From NCBI GenBank assembly GCA_944389075.1, contig CALXLA010000020.1, forward strand, positions 78,941 to 142,940: a stretch of 64,000 bases of DNA, in the 5' to 3' direction. Both the position numbers and the translations under genes were made by a program. Each line of letters opens with the position of its first letter. Within the stretch, counting starts at the first letter, position 1. The DNA is from an uncultured Spirochaetaceae bacterium (lineage in GTDB: Bacteria; Spirochaetota; Spirochaetia; Sphaerochaetales; Sphaerochaetaceae). Below, piece after piece: positions 48,511 to 55,432 of this stretch. The notes below the pieces were generated by a model, which worked only from the letters and a program-made list of their open reading frames with translations, made no database searches and was not told the origin of the DNA.

Positions 48511-49459
48511 GGTCTCTTATTCTGAATCTTTCCTTACATTTGAAGAGCAGGTGCAGCTGCTGGAAAGCAGAGGGTTGCTTATCGGTACCGATGAGAATCG
48601 TGCATTCATGGTCAATTTCCTGAAGAACCTCAATTTCTACAGATTTGATGGATACTGCCGAAGATACTACGATGAGAACTCAAAGAAGCATAGATTCATA
48701 AGCAATGCTTCGTTCATGAAGATACAGGATGATTATTATGCGGATAAGCAAATCAGACTTGTGACATTCGAAATAATCCAGGACTTTGAGATATCGCTGC
48801 GTTCGCAGTTCGTGGATGTTCTGGGATCGAAGTATGGCATCTATCCTTATAAGCAGGAATATTACCACACCAACAATGAAGAATGGAAAAAGCTATATAA
48901 GGATCATTTCCTCAAAGCCGTGAATAATTCCAATGAAGCGTACATCAAAAACTTCCTGAGGAATTATTCGGACGCTTTGCCTCCGATATGGATGATGGTT
49001 GAGCTTCTGAGTCTTGGCGAGCTTTCCAAGATATATATGGTGTATCTTAAAGATGAGGACAGGAATGAGATTGCCAACCGGTATATGCTGTCAGCAACTG
49101 CAATGGAATCTTGGATCCATAGCCTGTCTGTTCTGAGAAACAAATGCGCTCTTCATGCAAAGCTTATCGATACAAGCAGCACTGTCCCTGTCATTATTCC
49201 GAGAAGATGGAAGATAGACAGATATGGTTCCCTGATGCAAACAATGAATCCCAGAAGCCTATGCATTCTGATCCTCACTCTCTGCTATCTATCGGAAGCA
49301 ATGGGCCGCAAAGGCTTTGCGGCAAAATACATCATGAAGATAGAAAATATAATGAAGACGCATGGACTTGATGATACCCAGATCGGATTGCCGGAGGGGC
49401 TGACAATTTCAAATATAAAGAATGAACTTGGATTCGAAGCATATAGGATTTTCTGCTAG
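48500..49459 (+). CDS. Abi_2/AbiD-family protein with HEPN RNase motif
   Basis: The N terminus with SFLTFEEQVQLLESRGLLIG, FLKNLNFYRFDGYCRRYYD and the helical core around DFEISLRSQFVDVLGSKYG match the Abi_2 (AbiD/AbiF) family of abortive-infection proteins, which are HEPN-fold predicted RNases. The active-site motif is R213-N-K-C-A-L-H219, the Rx4-6H form, with Leu where the common form has the first His. Length 319. ATG at 48500 follows AGGGG inside the small upstream ORF. It is the only visible phage-defence type gene. Anti-phage action is a family inference. Confidence 0.8.
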   Translation: MINKVSYSESFLTFEEQVQLLESRGLLIGTDENRAFMVNFLKNLNFYRFDGYCRRYYDENSKKHRFISNASFMKIQDDYYADKQIRLVTFEIIQDFEISLRSQFVDVLGSKYGIYPYKQEYYHTNNEEWKKLYKDHFLKAVNNSNEAYIKNFLRNYSDALPPIWMMVELLSLGELSKIYMVYLKDEDRNEIANRYMLSATAMESWIHSLSVLRNKCALHAKLIDTSSTVPVIIPRRWKIDRYGSLMQTMNPRSLCILILTLCYLSEAMGRKGFAAKYIMKIENIMKTHGLDDTQIGLPEGLTISNIKNELGFEAYRIFC

Positions 49460-49535
49460 CAGCAGAAAATCCTCAGCATATGGTAAGATATCAACCTGCT
49501 AATCAGTCAATAACAATATATTAACCGGATACTGG

Positions 49536-49811
49536 TTATCTCACGCCTGTCTTCTTTATGATGTGCCATCCGAACTGAGTCTTCACAGGTTTCGAGATAG
49601 CTCCTGTCGAAAGTTTTCTGACAGCATTCTCAAACGGTGCGACCATCTGTCCCGGACCGAACCAGCCAAGGTCACCGCCCTTCGATTTCGAAGGACATGT
49701 CGAATACTGATGAGCAAGGGACTGGAATGACTCCCCTTTCTTCACTCTTTCATAAAGCTTCTCAGCTGTTGTCTGATCTTTCACAAGTATATGGCTAGCC
49801 CTGAATTCCAT
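49536..49811 (-). CDS. ppiC: Parvulin-type peptidyl-prolyl isomerase
   Basis: A compact 91-residue parvulin without signal peptide: FRASHILVKDQTTAEKLYER, YSTCPSKSKGGDLGWFGPGQ and TQFGWHIIKK, matching PpiC. It acts in the cytoplasm on Xaa-Pro bonds. The ATG at 49811 gives the family's usual start; it overlaps the CYTH gene by 17 bases. Confidence 0.9.
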   Translation of the reverse strand: MEFRASHILVKDQTTAEKLYERVKKGESFQSLAHQYSTCPSKSKGGDLGWFGPGQMVAPFENAVRKLSTGAISKPVKTQFGWHIIKKTGVR

Positions 49812-50343
49812 TCCGTCCCTCCTTCTCAAGTATCATCTCGCGGTAAGATCTCTTCTCAATGTCACAGACCCCCGCCCTTTCCATAAGGGCCGCTATCCTC
49901 GAAAGAGCCTCATCTGCGGCCTTATCATCAGAATCGAAAGGAAGCAGGATCTCGATCTCAAGGAATGTCCCGATATCATTGACGGAAAGAAGCTCCACAT
50001 GGGCATCTCCTACATTCCATTCCCATCCTTTCTTGCGCTTGATGAAGAAATCCTCATGGCCAAGCGCATGGAAAAAGGCAACAGCCTTCTCATACTGATC
50101 AGGAAGCGCAAGGAACTCGAACTCTCTGTTGTCCTCTCTGCCATTTGCAGAAGATGTCCTCTTGCATGTCAGCTCGACCTTCCCATCATAGCGCCTTATG
50201 CGCATCGACTGTATATTGCTTCCTGGAAGACGGAAGTAATGATCATCCTTGTAGACAGGTGAACCTTCACCAGCAAGATTATCAAAACAGGCCTTAACAT
50301 CAGCTGGATTACTGACCCTGGCCTTCATCTCTATCTCTCTCAT
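49795..50343 (-). CDS. CYTH-domain protein (class IV adenylate cyclase/ThTPase-like)
   Basis: The opening REIEMKARV is the ExExK motif of CYTH triphosphate-tunnel enzymes; MRIRRYDGKVELTCKR and FLEIEILLPF supply further basic and acidic tunnel residues. Members hydrolyse triphosphates (thiamine triphosphate, tripolyphosphate) or act as CyaB cyclases; the sequence does not decide which. 182 residues, directly before ppiC and 1 base after the membrane protein. Confidence 0.85.
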   Translation of the reverse strand: MREIEMKARVSNPADVKACFDNLAGEGSPVYKDDHYFRLPGSNIQSMRIRRYDGKVELTCKRTSSANGREDNREFEFLALPDQYEKAVAFFHALGHEDFFIKRKKGWEWNVGDAHVELLSVNDIGTFLEIEILLPFDSDDKAADEALSRIAALMERAGVCDIEKRSYREMILEKEGRNGIQG

Positions 50344-50344
50344 G

Positions 50345-51178
50345 CTACTTCCAGGGGAATATCATGTTCTTGAACGAACGTGGACCGACCTTCTCCTTCT
50401 CATCATACAGGATGTCCTCCCAGGGGATATGCTTCCTGTCACCATCAGGATTCTCCTCAAGCCAGTCATACTTCATCATTATGAGTTTCATCCCATCCTG
50501 GGCAAGAAGCTGAAGGCCAGACATTCCCGGAACAAGGCCTATCGTCACTATGGACAGTACAAAGCATATAAGGTCATAAAGGAAGAAGAAAAGCGAGAAC
50601 CCGATATTATCGAAAAGGATTATGAAGCACTTCCTGAGAGTCTTCAGGGGTCTGTCCGCAGGAAGGAGATTCATAAGCGGGAAATAGAAAGGAAGCACAA
50701 GCGCAAGAGCGATCTCCAGCCAGCAGAGGATGATCGCCACTATCATGCCGAAGCCATTTCCGAAATTCTGGAGATAGAATGGTATTATGAGCATGATATT
50801 CGCAGCGAACAGGAGGATAAGGAGGAAAAAGAGCAGTGAATGCCTTATGTTTCTCACGAATCCCTGTCTGAATGCGGACCATGATTCACCTTTATAGCAT
50901 GACCAGTTATGAGTCACGCTGGCAGTCCCTCCCATCATAAGCGAGAAGACAAGAAGAACGACAGCAATCACGGCAAAGATGAAAGCCGCGGGGACTACCG
51001 AGAATGAATACAGCAATACCATCAGCAGGGCTATATACATCAGATTGAAAATGGCCATCGAAATCAGGTTATCCCAGCCATCGAAGAAAGCTTTCTTTAT
51101 GAAAAATCCGATCATGAGAACAGAGTACGTTACCGGCGTATGATTTTCAAGCTCTAAAGCCGGAATACGCTTTTTCAT
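50345..51178 (-). CDS. Multi-pass membrane protein of unknown function
   Basis: A 277-residue protein with about six membrane helices, for example LISMAIFNLMYIALLMVLLY, AAFIFAVIAVVLLVFSLMMG, SLLFFLLILLFAANIMLIIP and FSLFFFLYDLICFVLSIVTI, and a soluble C-terminal tail. No family is recognised with confidence. First gene of a three-gene unit with the CYTH and PpiC genes; no clear ribosome site before its ATG. An ArgR-like box (51188-51201) lies 10 bases upstream. Confidence 0.68.
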   Translation of the reverse strand: MKKRIPALELENHTPVTYSVLMIGFFIKKAFFDGWDNLISMAIFNLMYIALLMVLLYSFSVVPAAFIFAVIAVVLLVFSLMMGGTASVTHNWSCYKGESWSAFRQGFVRNIRHSLLFFLLILLFAANIMLIIPFYLQNFGNGFGMIVAIILCWLEIALALVLPFYFPLMNLLPADRPLKTLRKCFIILFDNIGFSLFFFLYDLICFVLSIVTIGLVPGMSGLQLLAQDGMKLIMMKYDWLEENPDGDRKHIPWEDILYDEKEKVGPRSFKNMIFPWK

Positions 51179-51262
51179 GACTGTTTCTGCATAATCATGC
51201 GCAAAAAAGAGTTAAATGAAAAACCCTTATATTCTTTCTATAAGACTGAATACCGAAAACAA

Positions 51263-51276
51263 TGAATTTTTATATA
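51263..51276. promoter_or_regulatory. ArgR-like box upstream of the leader RNA
   Basis: TGAATTTTTATATA matches the ARG-box pattern TGNATWWWWATNCA at 13 of 14 positions. It stands just upstream of the promoter predicted for the argG leader RNA. Confidence 0.35.
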
Positions 51277-51285
51277 AGAATTCTA

Positions 51286-51314
51286 TTTACAAATCCGTTT
51301 CTCTATATTAGATT
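51286..51314 (+). promoter_or_regulatory. Possible promoter of the argG leader RNA
   Basis: TTTACA (51286-51291), 17 bases, TAGATT (51309-51314). It would start an RNA near 51321 that ends at the terminator at 51399-51437. Confidence 0.4.
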
Positions 51315-51320
51315 GAAATC

Positions 51321-51437
51321 AGTGGCTTAAATGGCATTTGTCAGGTTGCCTACGAAGAGGGACTGCCACAGTCGTAGCTGCATACGGCAGCTGCGCGGAT
51401 CCCCGGGTCTTCCTTCAGAATCCGGGGATGTTTTTTT
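51321..51437 (+). ncRNA. Structured RNA ahead of argG, class not recognised
   Basis: About 117 bases with three predicted hairpins: CTACGA/TCGTAG (51350-51377) which competes with GACTG/CAGTC (51361-51373), AGCTGC/GCAGCT (51376-51392), and a terminator stem. The mutually exclusive first pairings recall a riboswitch or attenuator, but no known class (T-box, SAM, glutamine, guanidine, 6S, SRP RNA) could be matched by eye. It may equally be a free small RNA, since argG has its own promoter after the terminator. The 5' end is inferred. Confidence 0.45.
51399..51437 (+). terminator. Intrinsic terminator of the argG leader RNA
   Basis: A perfect 8-bp stem ATCCCCGG/CCGGGGAT with a 15-base loop, then G and seven T. 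Strong plus-strand terminator located 110 bases before argG. Confidence 0.85.
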
Positions 51438-51477
51438 GCATATATTTTTAATGACAATTGAAATTAATGCATATTTT

Positions 51478-51491
51478 TGAATATTTATGCA
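51478..51491. promoter_or_regulatory. ArgR box upstream of the argG promoter
   Basis: TGAATATTTATGCA matches TGNATWWWWATNCA at all 14 positions. It ends 9 bases before the argG -35 box, a position suited to repression or activation by an ArgR-type regulator. Confidence 0.55.
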
Positions 51492-51499
51492 AAAACCTC

Positions 51500-51527
51500 T
51501 TGTATTTATTCGATAAATTTGCATAAT
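51500..51527 (+). promoter_or_regulatory. argG promoter with a second ArgR-like box
   Basis: TTGTAT (51500-51505), 16 bases, CATAAT (51522-51527). A weaker ArgR-like box (51510-51523, 12 of 14) fills the spacer and -10. A 9-bp inverted repeat, TTATGCAAA (51485-51493) and TTTGCATAA (51518-51526), links this box to the upstream one. Confidence 0.5.
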
Positions 51528-51548
51528 ACCGCTTGTAAGGAGAAAAAG

Positions 51549-52772
51549 ATGAAAGAGAAAGTCATTCTCGCCTACTCTGGCGGACTCGATACATCAGTAA
51601 TACTCAAGTGGCTTGCGAACAAGGGATTCGATGTAATCGCGTATGTTGCGAATGTCGGACAGAACGAGGATTTCAAGGCAATCGAGGAGAAAGCCTATGC
51701 AACAGGTGCGAGCAAGGTCTATGTCGAAGACCTCAGGAAGCCTCTTGTGACTGACTATATCTATCCTGCACTCAAGGCGAATACGATTTATGAAGGCACT
51801 TACATGCTCGGTACATCGCTTGCAAGGCCTATCATAGCGAAGAAGCATATCGAGATAGCGAAAGCTGAAGGTACGAAGTATGTCGCCCATGGCGCTACAG
51901 GCAAGGGAAACGACCAGGTGAGGTTCGAGTTCGGTTACTACATGAACATGCCGGATGTGAAGATCATCAGCCCATGGAAGGATGAGGAATGGCTCAGCCA
52001 GTTCGAAGGCAGGTCCGATATGCTCAAGTATGCGGCGGAGAATGGCATCCCCGTGAAGGCAACTGCGAAGAAGCCCTACAGCGAGGATGAGAATATGATC
52101 CACATTTCGCATGAGGCGGGTATACTTGAGGATCCGTCAATGAGATGCCCTGAGGATGTATACTCACTGACGCTCTCTCCAGAGAAGGCGAACGATAAGG
52201 AAACGCTGCTCAGCATTGCATTCAAGGATGGTGTGCCTGTATCCGTTACAAACAAGGATGATGGCACAGTAGTCACGGATCCTGTGGAGATGATCCTCTA
52301 TCTCAATAAAATGGGACATGACAATGCCATCGGACGCGTGGATATGGTCGAGAACAGATTCATCGGCATCAAGAGCAGAGGCGTATATGAGACACCGGGA
52401 TGCGAAATCCTCTGGAAGGCACATCACAATCTCGAAGGACTCTGCATGGACAAGGAAGCGATGCATCTTCGCGACATGCTCAGCCCGAAATATGCGGAGC
52501 TCATCTACAATGGCTACTGGGGAGCTCCTGAGTTCAACATGCTCACATCGCTTTTCGAGACAAGCCAGAAGAACGTCACAGGAACAGCGGATGTCGCGCT
52601 TTACAAAGGCAATGTCATCAATGCTGGAATCTCTTCCGACTACTCGCTCTACAACGAAGACCTCGGTTCGATGGACAAGGCCGGTGGCTACCACCCGATC
52701 GACTGCAAAGGCTTCATAAATATCAATGCAATCAGACTTATGGCTTCTGCCGTAAGAGATGCAAAGAACTGA
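51549..52772 (+). CDS. argG: Argininosuccinate synthase
   Basis: ArgG joins citrulline and aspartate with ATP. Motifs: [16 protein letters not shown] (pyrophosphate loop), [15 protein letters not shown] [17 protein letters not shown], and [16 protein letters not shown]. The ATG at 51549 follows AAGGAG and gives 407 residues. argH and other arginine genes are not in the window, so the pathway is scattered or the gene works in citrulline recycling. Upstream ArgR-like boxes suggest arginine control. Confidence 0.97.
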   Translation: MKEKVILAYSGGLDTSVILKWLANKGFDVIAYVANVGQNEDFKAIEEKAYATGASKVYVEDLRKPLVTDYIYPALKANTIYEGTYMLGTSLARPIIAKKHIEIAKAEGTKYVAHGATGKGNDQVRFEFGYYMNMPDVKIISPWKDEEWLSQFEGRSDMLKYAAENGIPVKATAKKPYSEDENMIHISHEAGILEDPSMRCPEDVYSLTLSPEKANDKETLLSIAFKDGVPVSVTNKDDGTVVTDPVEMILYLNKMGHDNAIGRVDMVENRFIGIKSRGVYETPGCEILWKAHHNLEGLCMDKEAMHLRDMLSPKYAELIYNGYWGAPEFNMLTSLFETSQKNVTGTADVALYKGNVINAGISSDYSLYNEDLGSMDKAGGYHPIDCKGFININAIRLMASAVRDAKN

Positions 52773-52778
52773 ATCCCC

Positions 52779-52804
52779 AAAGCCCTGCCTCATCGCAGGG
52801 CTTT
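52779..52804 (+). terminator. Terminator after argG
   Basis: A perfect 10-bp stem AAAGCCCTGC/GCAGGGCTTT with a 6-base loop, 6 bases after the argG stop. The T-run after it is short. Confidence 0.65.
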
Positions 52805-52805
52805 G

Positions 52806-52907
52806 CTATTGCTCTTCTGAAATCCCTTCTGCCCTGCCAGCCCATTCAAGGACGATATCATCATCTGGCGACCAGGCGGAGCTTTCCTTCTCTTCATTAT
52901 CTTCCAT
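52806..52907 (-). CDS. Possible small acidic protein
   Basis: A 33-codon frame starting MEDNEEKESSAWSPDDDIV and ending ISEEQ lies between argG and brnQ on the minus strand. It is strongly acidic and contains a Trp in each half. The ribosome site is weak and no promoter is evident, so it may be chance. It is the only frame in this gap. Confidence 0.22.
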   Translation of the reverse strand: MEDNEEKESSAWSPDDDIVLEWAGRAEGISEEQ

Positions 52908-52999
52908 ATCTCAGATGATACAGCTCAAAAAGCTGATGAAGCTATATGTTTTCACCACTTTGAAGCCATACAGTGCTATCATCTTGTGAAGGAGGAGCA

Positions 53000-54262
53000 A
53001 TGAAACCTGCATTCAGGACAAAAGCCGTTCTTTCACTCACAGTATTCAGCATGTTCTTCGGAGCCGGCAATCTGATATTCCCGCCATATCTCGCATCTCA
53101 GTCAGGAGAGAACTTCCCCCTTGCGCTGATTGGTTTCTATGCAACAGCAATAGGGCTCCCTATAACCGCATTGCTCGCAGTCGAAAGGACAGATGGCCTC
53201 GATAACCTCGCGAAGCGGGTTCATCCTCTATTCGGCATCATATATACAACGGCAATCTATCTTGCGATCGGGCCTTGCCTCGCAATTCCAAGGACAGCAT
53301 CCACAAGCTATGAGATGATTCAGTCATCATTTGCATTATCCGGAAACATCCCAAGGCTGCTCTACTCGCTGATGTTCTTCCTGATATCAGCGGCTGTAGC
53401 ACTGAATCCCGAAAAACTATCCCGTACATTGGGAAGGATCACCTGCCCTCTTCTTATTGCGCTTATCGCGGTACTCACGATAGGAGCCATAATGACAGGA
53501 TCAGGCGATTTCAGCTATGCCGCATCAAATGGATATGACACTTCCCCATTCTCCAGAGGCTTCATGGAGGGATATCAGACGATGGATGCAATCGCAGGAC
53601 TTGTCTTCGGTATGATAGCCGTCATGAATATAAAGGCATTGGGAATAGATGAACGCAGCCAGCTTCAGAAGACGGAAGCAGAAGCGGGTCTTGCCGCCGG
53701 AGCAATATTCATCATCGTATATACGGCAATAGCATCAGTCGGACGCTTTGCGGCATCACATGGGGTTCCTGCATCAAATGGCGCGGACATACTTTCGGCA
53801 GCTTCCCTTCTGATATTCGGCAAGGCGGGATCTGTCATCCTTTCCCTTATATTCATCGCAGCATGCTTCAATACCTGCACAGGACTTATCTCATCATGCA
53901 GTGTCTACTTCGAGAAACTCTGCCCTGCAATACCGAGGAAAGCATGGGTATTCATATTCGCAGCAGTATCCTTCATCATCTCGAATATAGGGCTTGATGG
54001 AATCATATCGATCTCCGCACCGGTCCTTACCCTTCTCTATCCTGTCGCAATCGTACTCATCATCCTTGCATTCATTCCAGATGGTGAGAAATACAGGTAT
54101 GTTCACAGGATCGCATCAGCCGCAGCGCTGTTTTTCTCCGCACTGCCGCTCATTTTCCCTGAAAGCACGATGGCTTCATATCCTCTTCTCTGGATGATTC
54201 CGACGATAATCTCAGCCCTTATTGGCTATGCAATTGACAGGAGAAAGCTCAGAGAACTCTGA
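53000..54262 (+). CDS. brnQ: Branched-chain amino acid transporter (LIVCS family)
   Basis: BrnQ takes up leucine, isoleucine and valine with Na+ or H+. The start KAVLSLTVFSMFFGAGNLIFPP is the family signature and about 12 membrane helices follow in 420 residues. The ATG at 53000 has GGAGGAG upstream. It lies between argG and the TRAP operon; a promoter is not obvious. Confidence 0.93.
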   Translation: MKPAFRTKAVLSLTVFSMFFGAGNLIFPPYLASQSGENFPLALIGFYATAIGLPITALLAVERTDGLDNLAKRVHPLFGIIYTTAIYLAIGPCLAIPRTASTSYEMIQSSFALSGNIPRLLYSLMFFLISAAVALNPEKLSRTLGRITCPLLIALIAVLTIGAIMTGSGDFSYAASNGYDTSPFSRGFMEGYQTMDAIAGLVFGMIAVMNIKALGIDERSQLQKTEAEAGLAAGAIFIIVYTAIASVGRFAASHGVPASNGADILSAASLLIFGKAGSVILSLIFIAACFNTCTGLISSCSVYFEKLCPAIPRKAWVFIFAAVSFIISNIGLDGIISISAPVLTLLYPVAIVLIILAFIPDGEKYRYVHRIASAAALFFSALPLIFPESTMASYPLLWMIPTIISALIGYAIDRRKLREL

Positions 54263-54297
54263 TTTTCGATTTTTATGCCAAAAACCATGGGAGAAAT

Positions 54298-54311
54298 TGC
54301 ATAAAGTTGCA
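54298..54311. promoter_or_regulatory. ArgR-like box before the TAXI-TRAP operon
   Basis: TGCATAAAGTTGCA fits TGNATWWWWATNCA at 12 of 14 positions and is a near palindrome. It repeats the TTGCATAA core seen at argG. Confidence 0.35.
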
Positions 54312-54330
54312 ACTAGTATTCACTTTTGAT

Positions 54331-54369
54331 GCATGATTGCTTGACAAACAAAGCATGATTGCGCAAGAT
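54331..54369 (+). promoter_or_regulatory. TAXI-TRAP promoter with tandem GCATGATTGC repeats
   Basis: A perfect -35 TTGACA (54341-54346), 17 bases, then CAAGAT (54364-54369). The 10-base word GCATGATTGC occurs twice, at 54331-54340 abutting the -35 and at 54353-54362 inside the spacer. The copies are 22 bases apart, two helical turns, so a regulator could bind both on one face. Confidence 0.5.
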
Positions 54370-54406
54370 TCAGAATAACAAACACACAGATAAACAGGAG
54401 GATGTT

Positions 54407-55366
54407 ATGAGGAAGATATTGGCAATACTGCTTGTTCTCTCTGTTGCTCTCTTGCCTGTCATGGCCGGAGGGTCAAGTGAGTCATCAGGACTCATGTTCG
54501 GCACCGGCGGCGATCAGGGTACTTACTATGGCTATGGCAATGTGCTTGCTGCAAGAATCACATCCGAGACTCCGACAAGCGTCACAGCTGTCGTCAGTGC
54601 AGGAAGCCAGGACAATATCGAGATGATGGACATGGGCCGCTATCAGCTGGGCTTCGTACAGACCGATGTAATGAGCTATGCATACTCCGGTACGAATCTT
54701 TTCGCTGAGACTGGCGCAATCGATGGATTCTCGACACTTGCAGCTCTTTATATGGAGCAGGTGCAGATTGTCACGCTCAATCCGTCAATCAAGACTGTTG
54801 CAGACCTCAAGGGCAAATCAGTATCGATCGGTTCCTCAGGTTCTGGCGTATACTACAATGCGCTCGACATCCTCGCAGCCTATGGCCTTACAGAGAATGA
54901 CATCAAGCCTACATATCAGAGCTTCGGCGACAGCGTCGATGCCCTTCAGGATGGCAAGATCGATGCGGCATTCGTCGTCGCAGGTGCTCCGACAGTCGCT
55001 ATATCAACACTTGCAAGCACTCAGGATGTATACCTTGTTTCAATCGATCAGGAGCATATGGACATCCTTCTCAATGCATCCCCATACTATAGCCCGAACA
55101 CCATTGCAGCATCTGTATACGGTACTGATGAAGATTGCCAGACTGTGGCAGTAGGCGCTGTCATCATTGCTAATGACACGGTATCCGAAGATGATGCATA
55201 CAACATCGTATCGACAATCTTCAACGACAAGGATGCAATCACATCGGCACACGCAAAGGGTGCAGAGCTCGATATGGACTTCGCAACATCGATAACGACA
55301 GTCCCCTATCACCCAGGAGCTGCTAAATACTTTGCTGAAAAAGGCTACACAGTCCCGGTAAAGTAA
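54407..55366 (+). CDS. TAXI-family TRAP transporter solute-binding protein
   Basis: A signal peptide (MRKILAILLVLSVALLPVMA) without lipobox Cys leads to a TAXI solute receptor: GTGGDQGTYYGYGNVLAARI at the start, ADLKGKSVSIGSSGSGVYYN, and DGKIDAAFVVAGAPTVAI. TAXI receptors bind glutamate or other small acids; the ligand is not readable. 319 residues, ATG after AGGAGG. Followed by a hairpin and the fused permease gene. Confidence 0.92.
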   Translation: MRKILAILLVLSVALLPVMAGGSSESSGLMFGTGGDQGTYYGYGNVLAARITSETPTSVTAVVSAGSQDNIEMMDMGRYQLGFVQTDVMSYAYSGTNLFAETGAIDGFSTLAALYMEQVQIVTLNPSIKTVADLKGKSVSIGSSGSGVYYNALDILAAYGLTENDIKPTYQSFGDSVDALQDGKIDAAFVVAGAPTVAISTLASTQDVYLVSIDQEHMDILLNASPYYSPNTIAASVYGTDEDCQTVAVGAVIIANDTVSEDDAYNIVSTIFNDKDAITSAHAKGAELDMDFATSITTVPYHPGAAKYFAEKGYTVPVK

Positions 55367-55386
55367 TATAAGCTAGAACCGCATGC

Positions 55387-55410
55387 AGGGACTGCTTTGC
55401 TGCAGTCCCT
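55387..55410 (+). terminator. Hairpin between the TRAP receptor and permease genes
   Basis: A perfect 9-bp stem AGGGACTGC/GCAGTCCCT with a 6-base loop, followed by ATCTTATTTA. It is likely a partial terminator or 3'-end stabiliser that leaves more receptor mRNA than permease mRNA. Confidence 0.6.
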
Positions 55411-55432
55411 ATCTTATTTATCAGGAGAATAC

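Noticed and set aside
51395..51410. GGATCCCCGGGT resembling a BamHI-SmaI cloning-site sequence
   Set aside because: It is one arm of a perfect terminator stem whose other arm matches it, and no further vector sequence surrounds it.
51350..51437. T-box, guanidine, glutamine or SRP-type RNA before argG
   Set aside because: None of the conserved words of these classes could be found, so only an unnamed structured RNA is reported.
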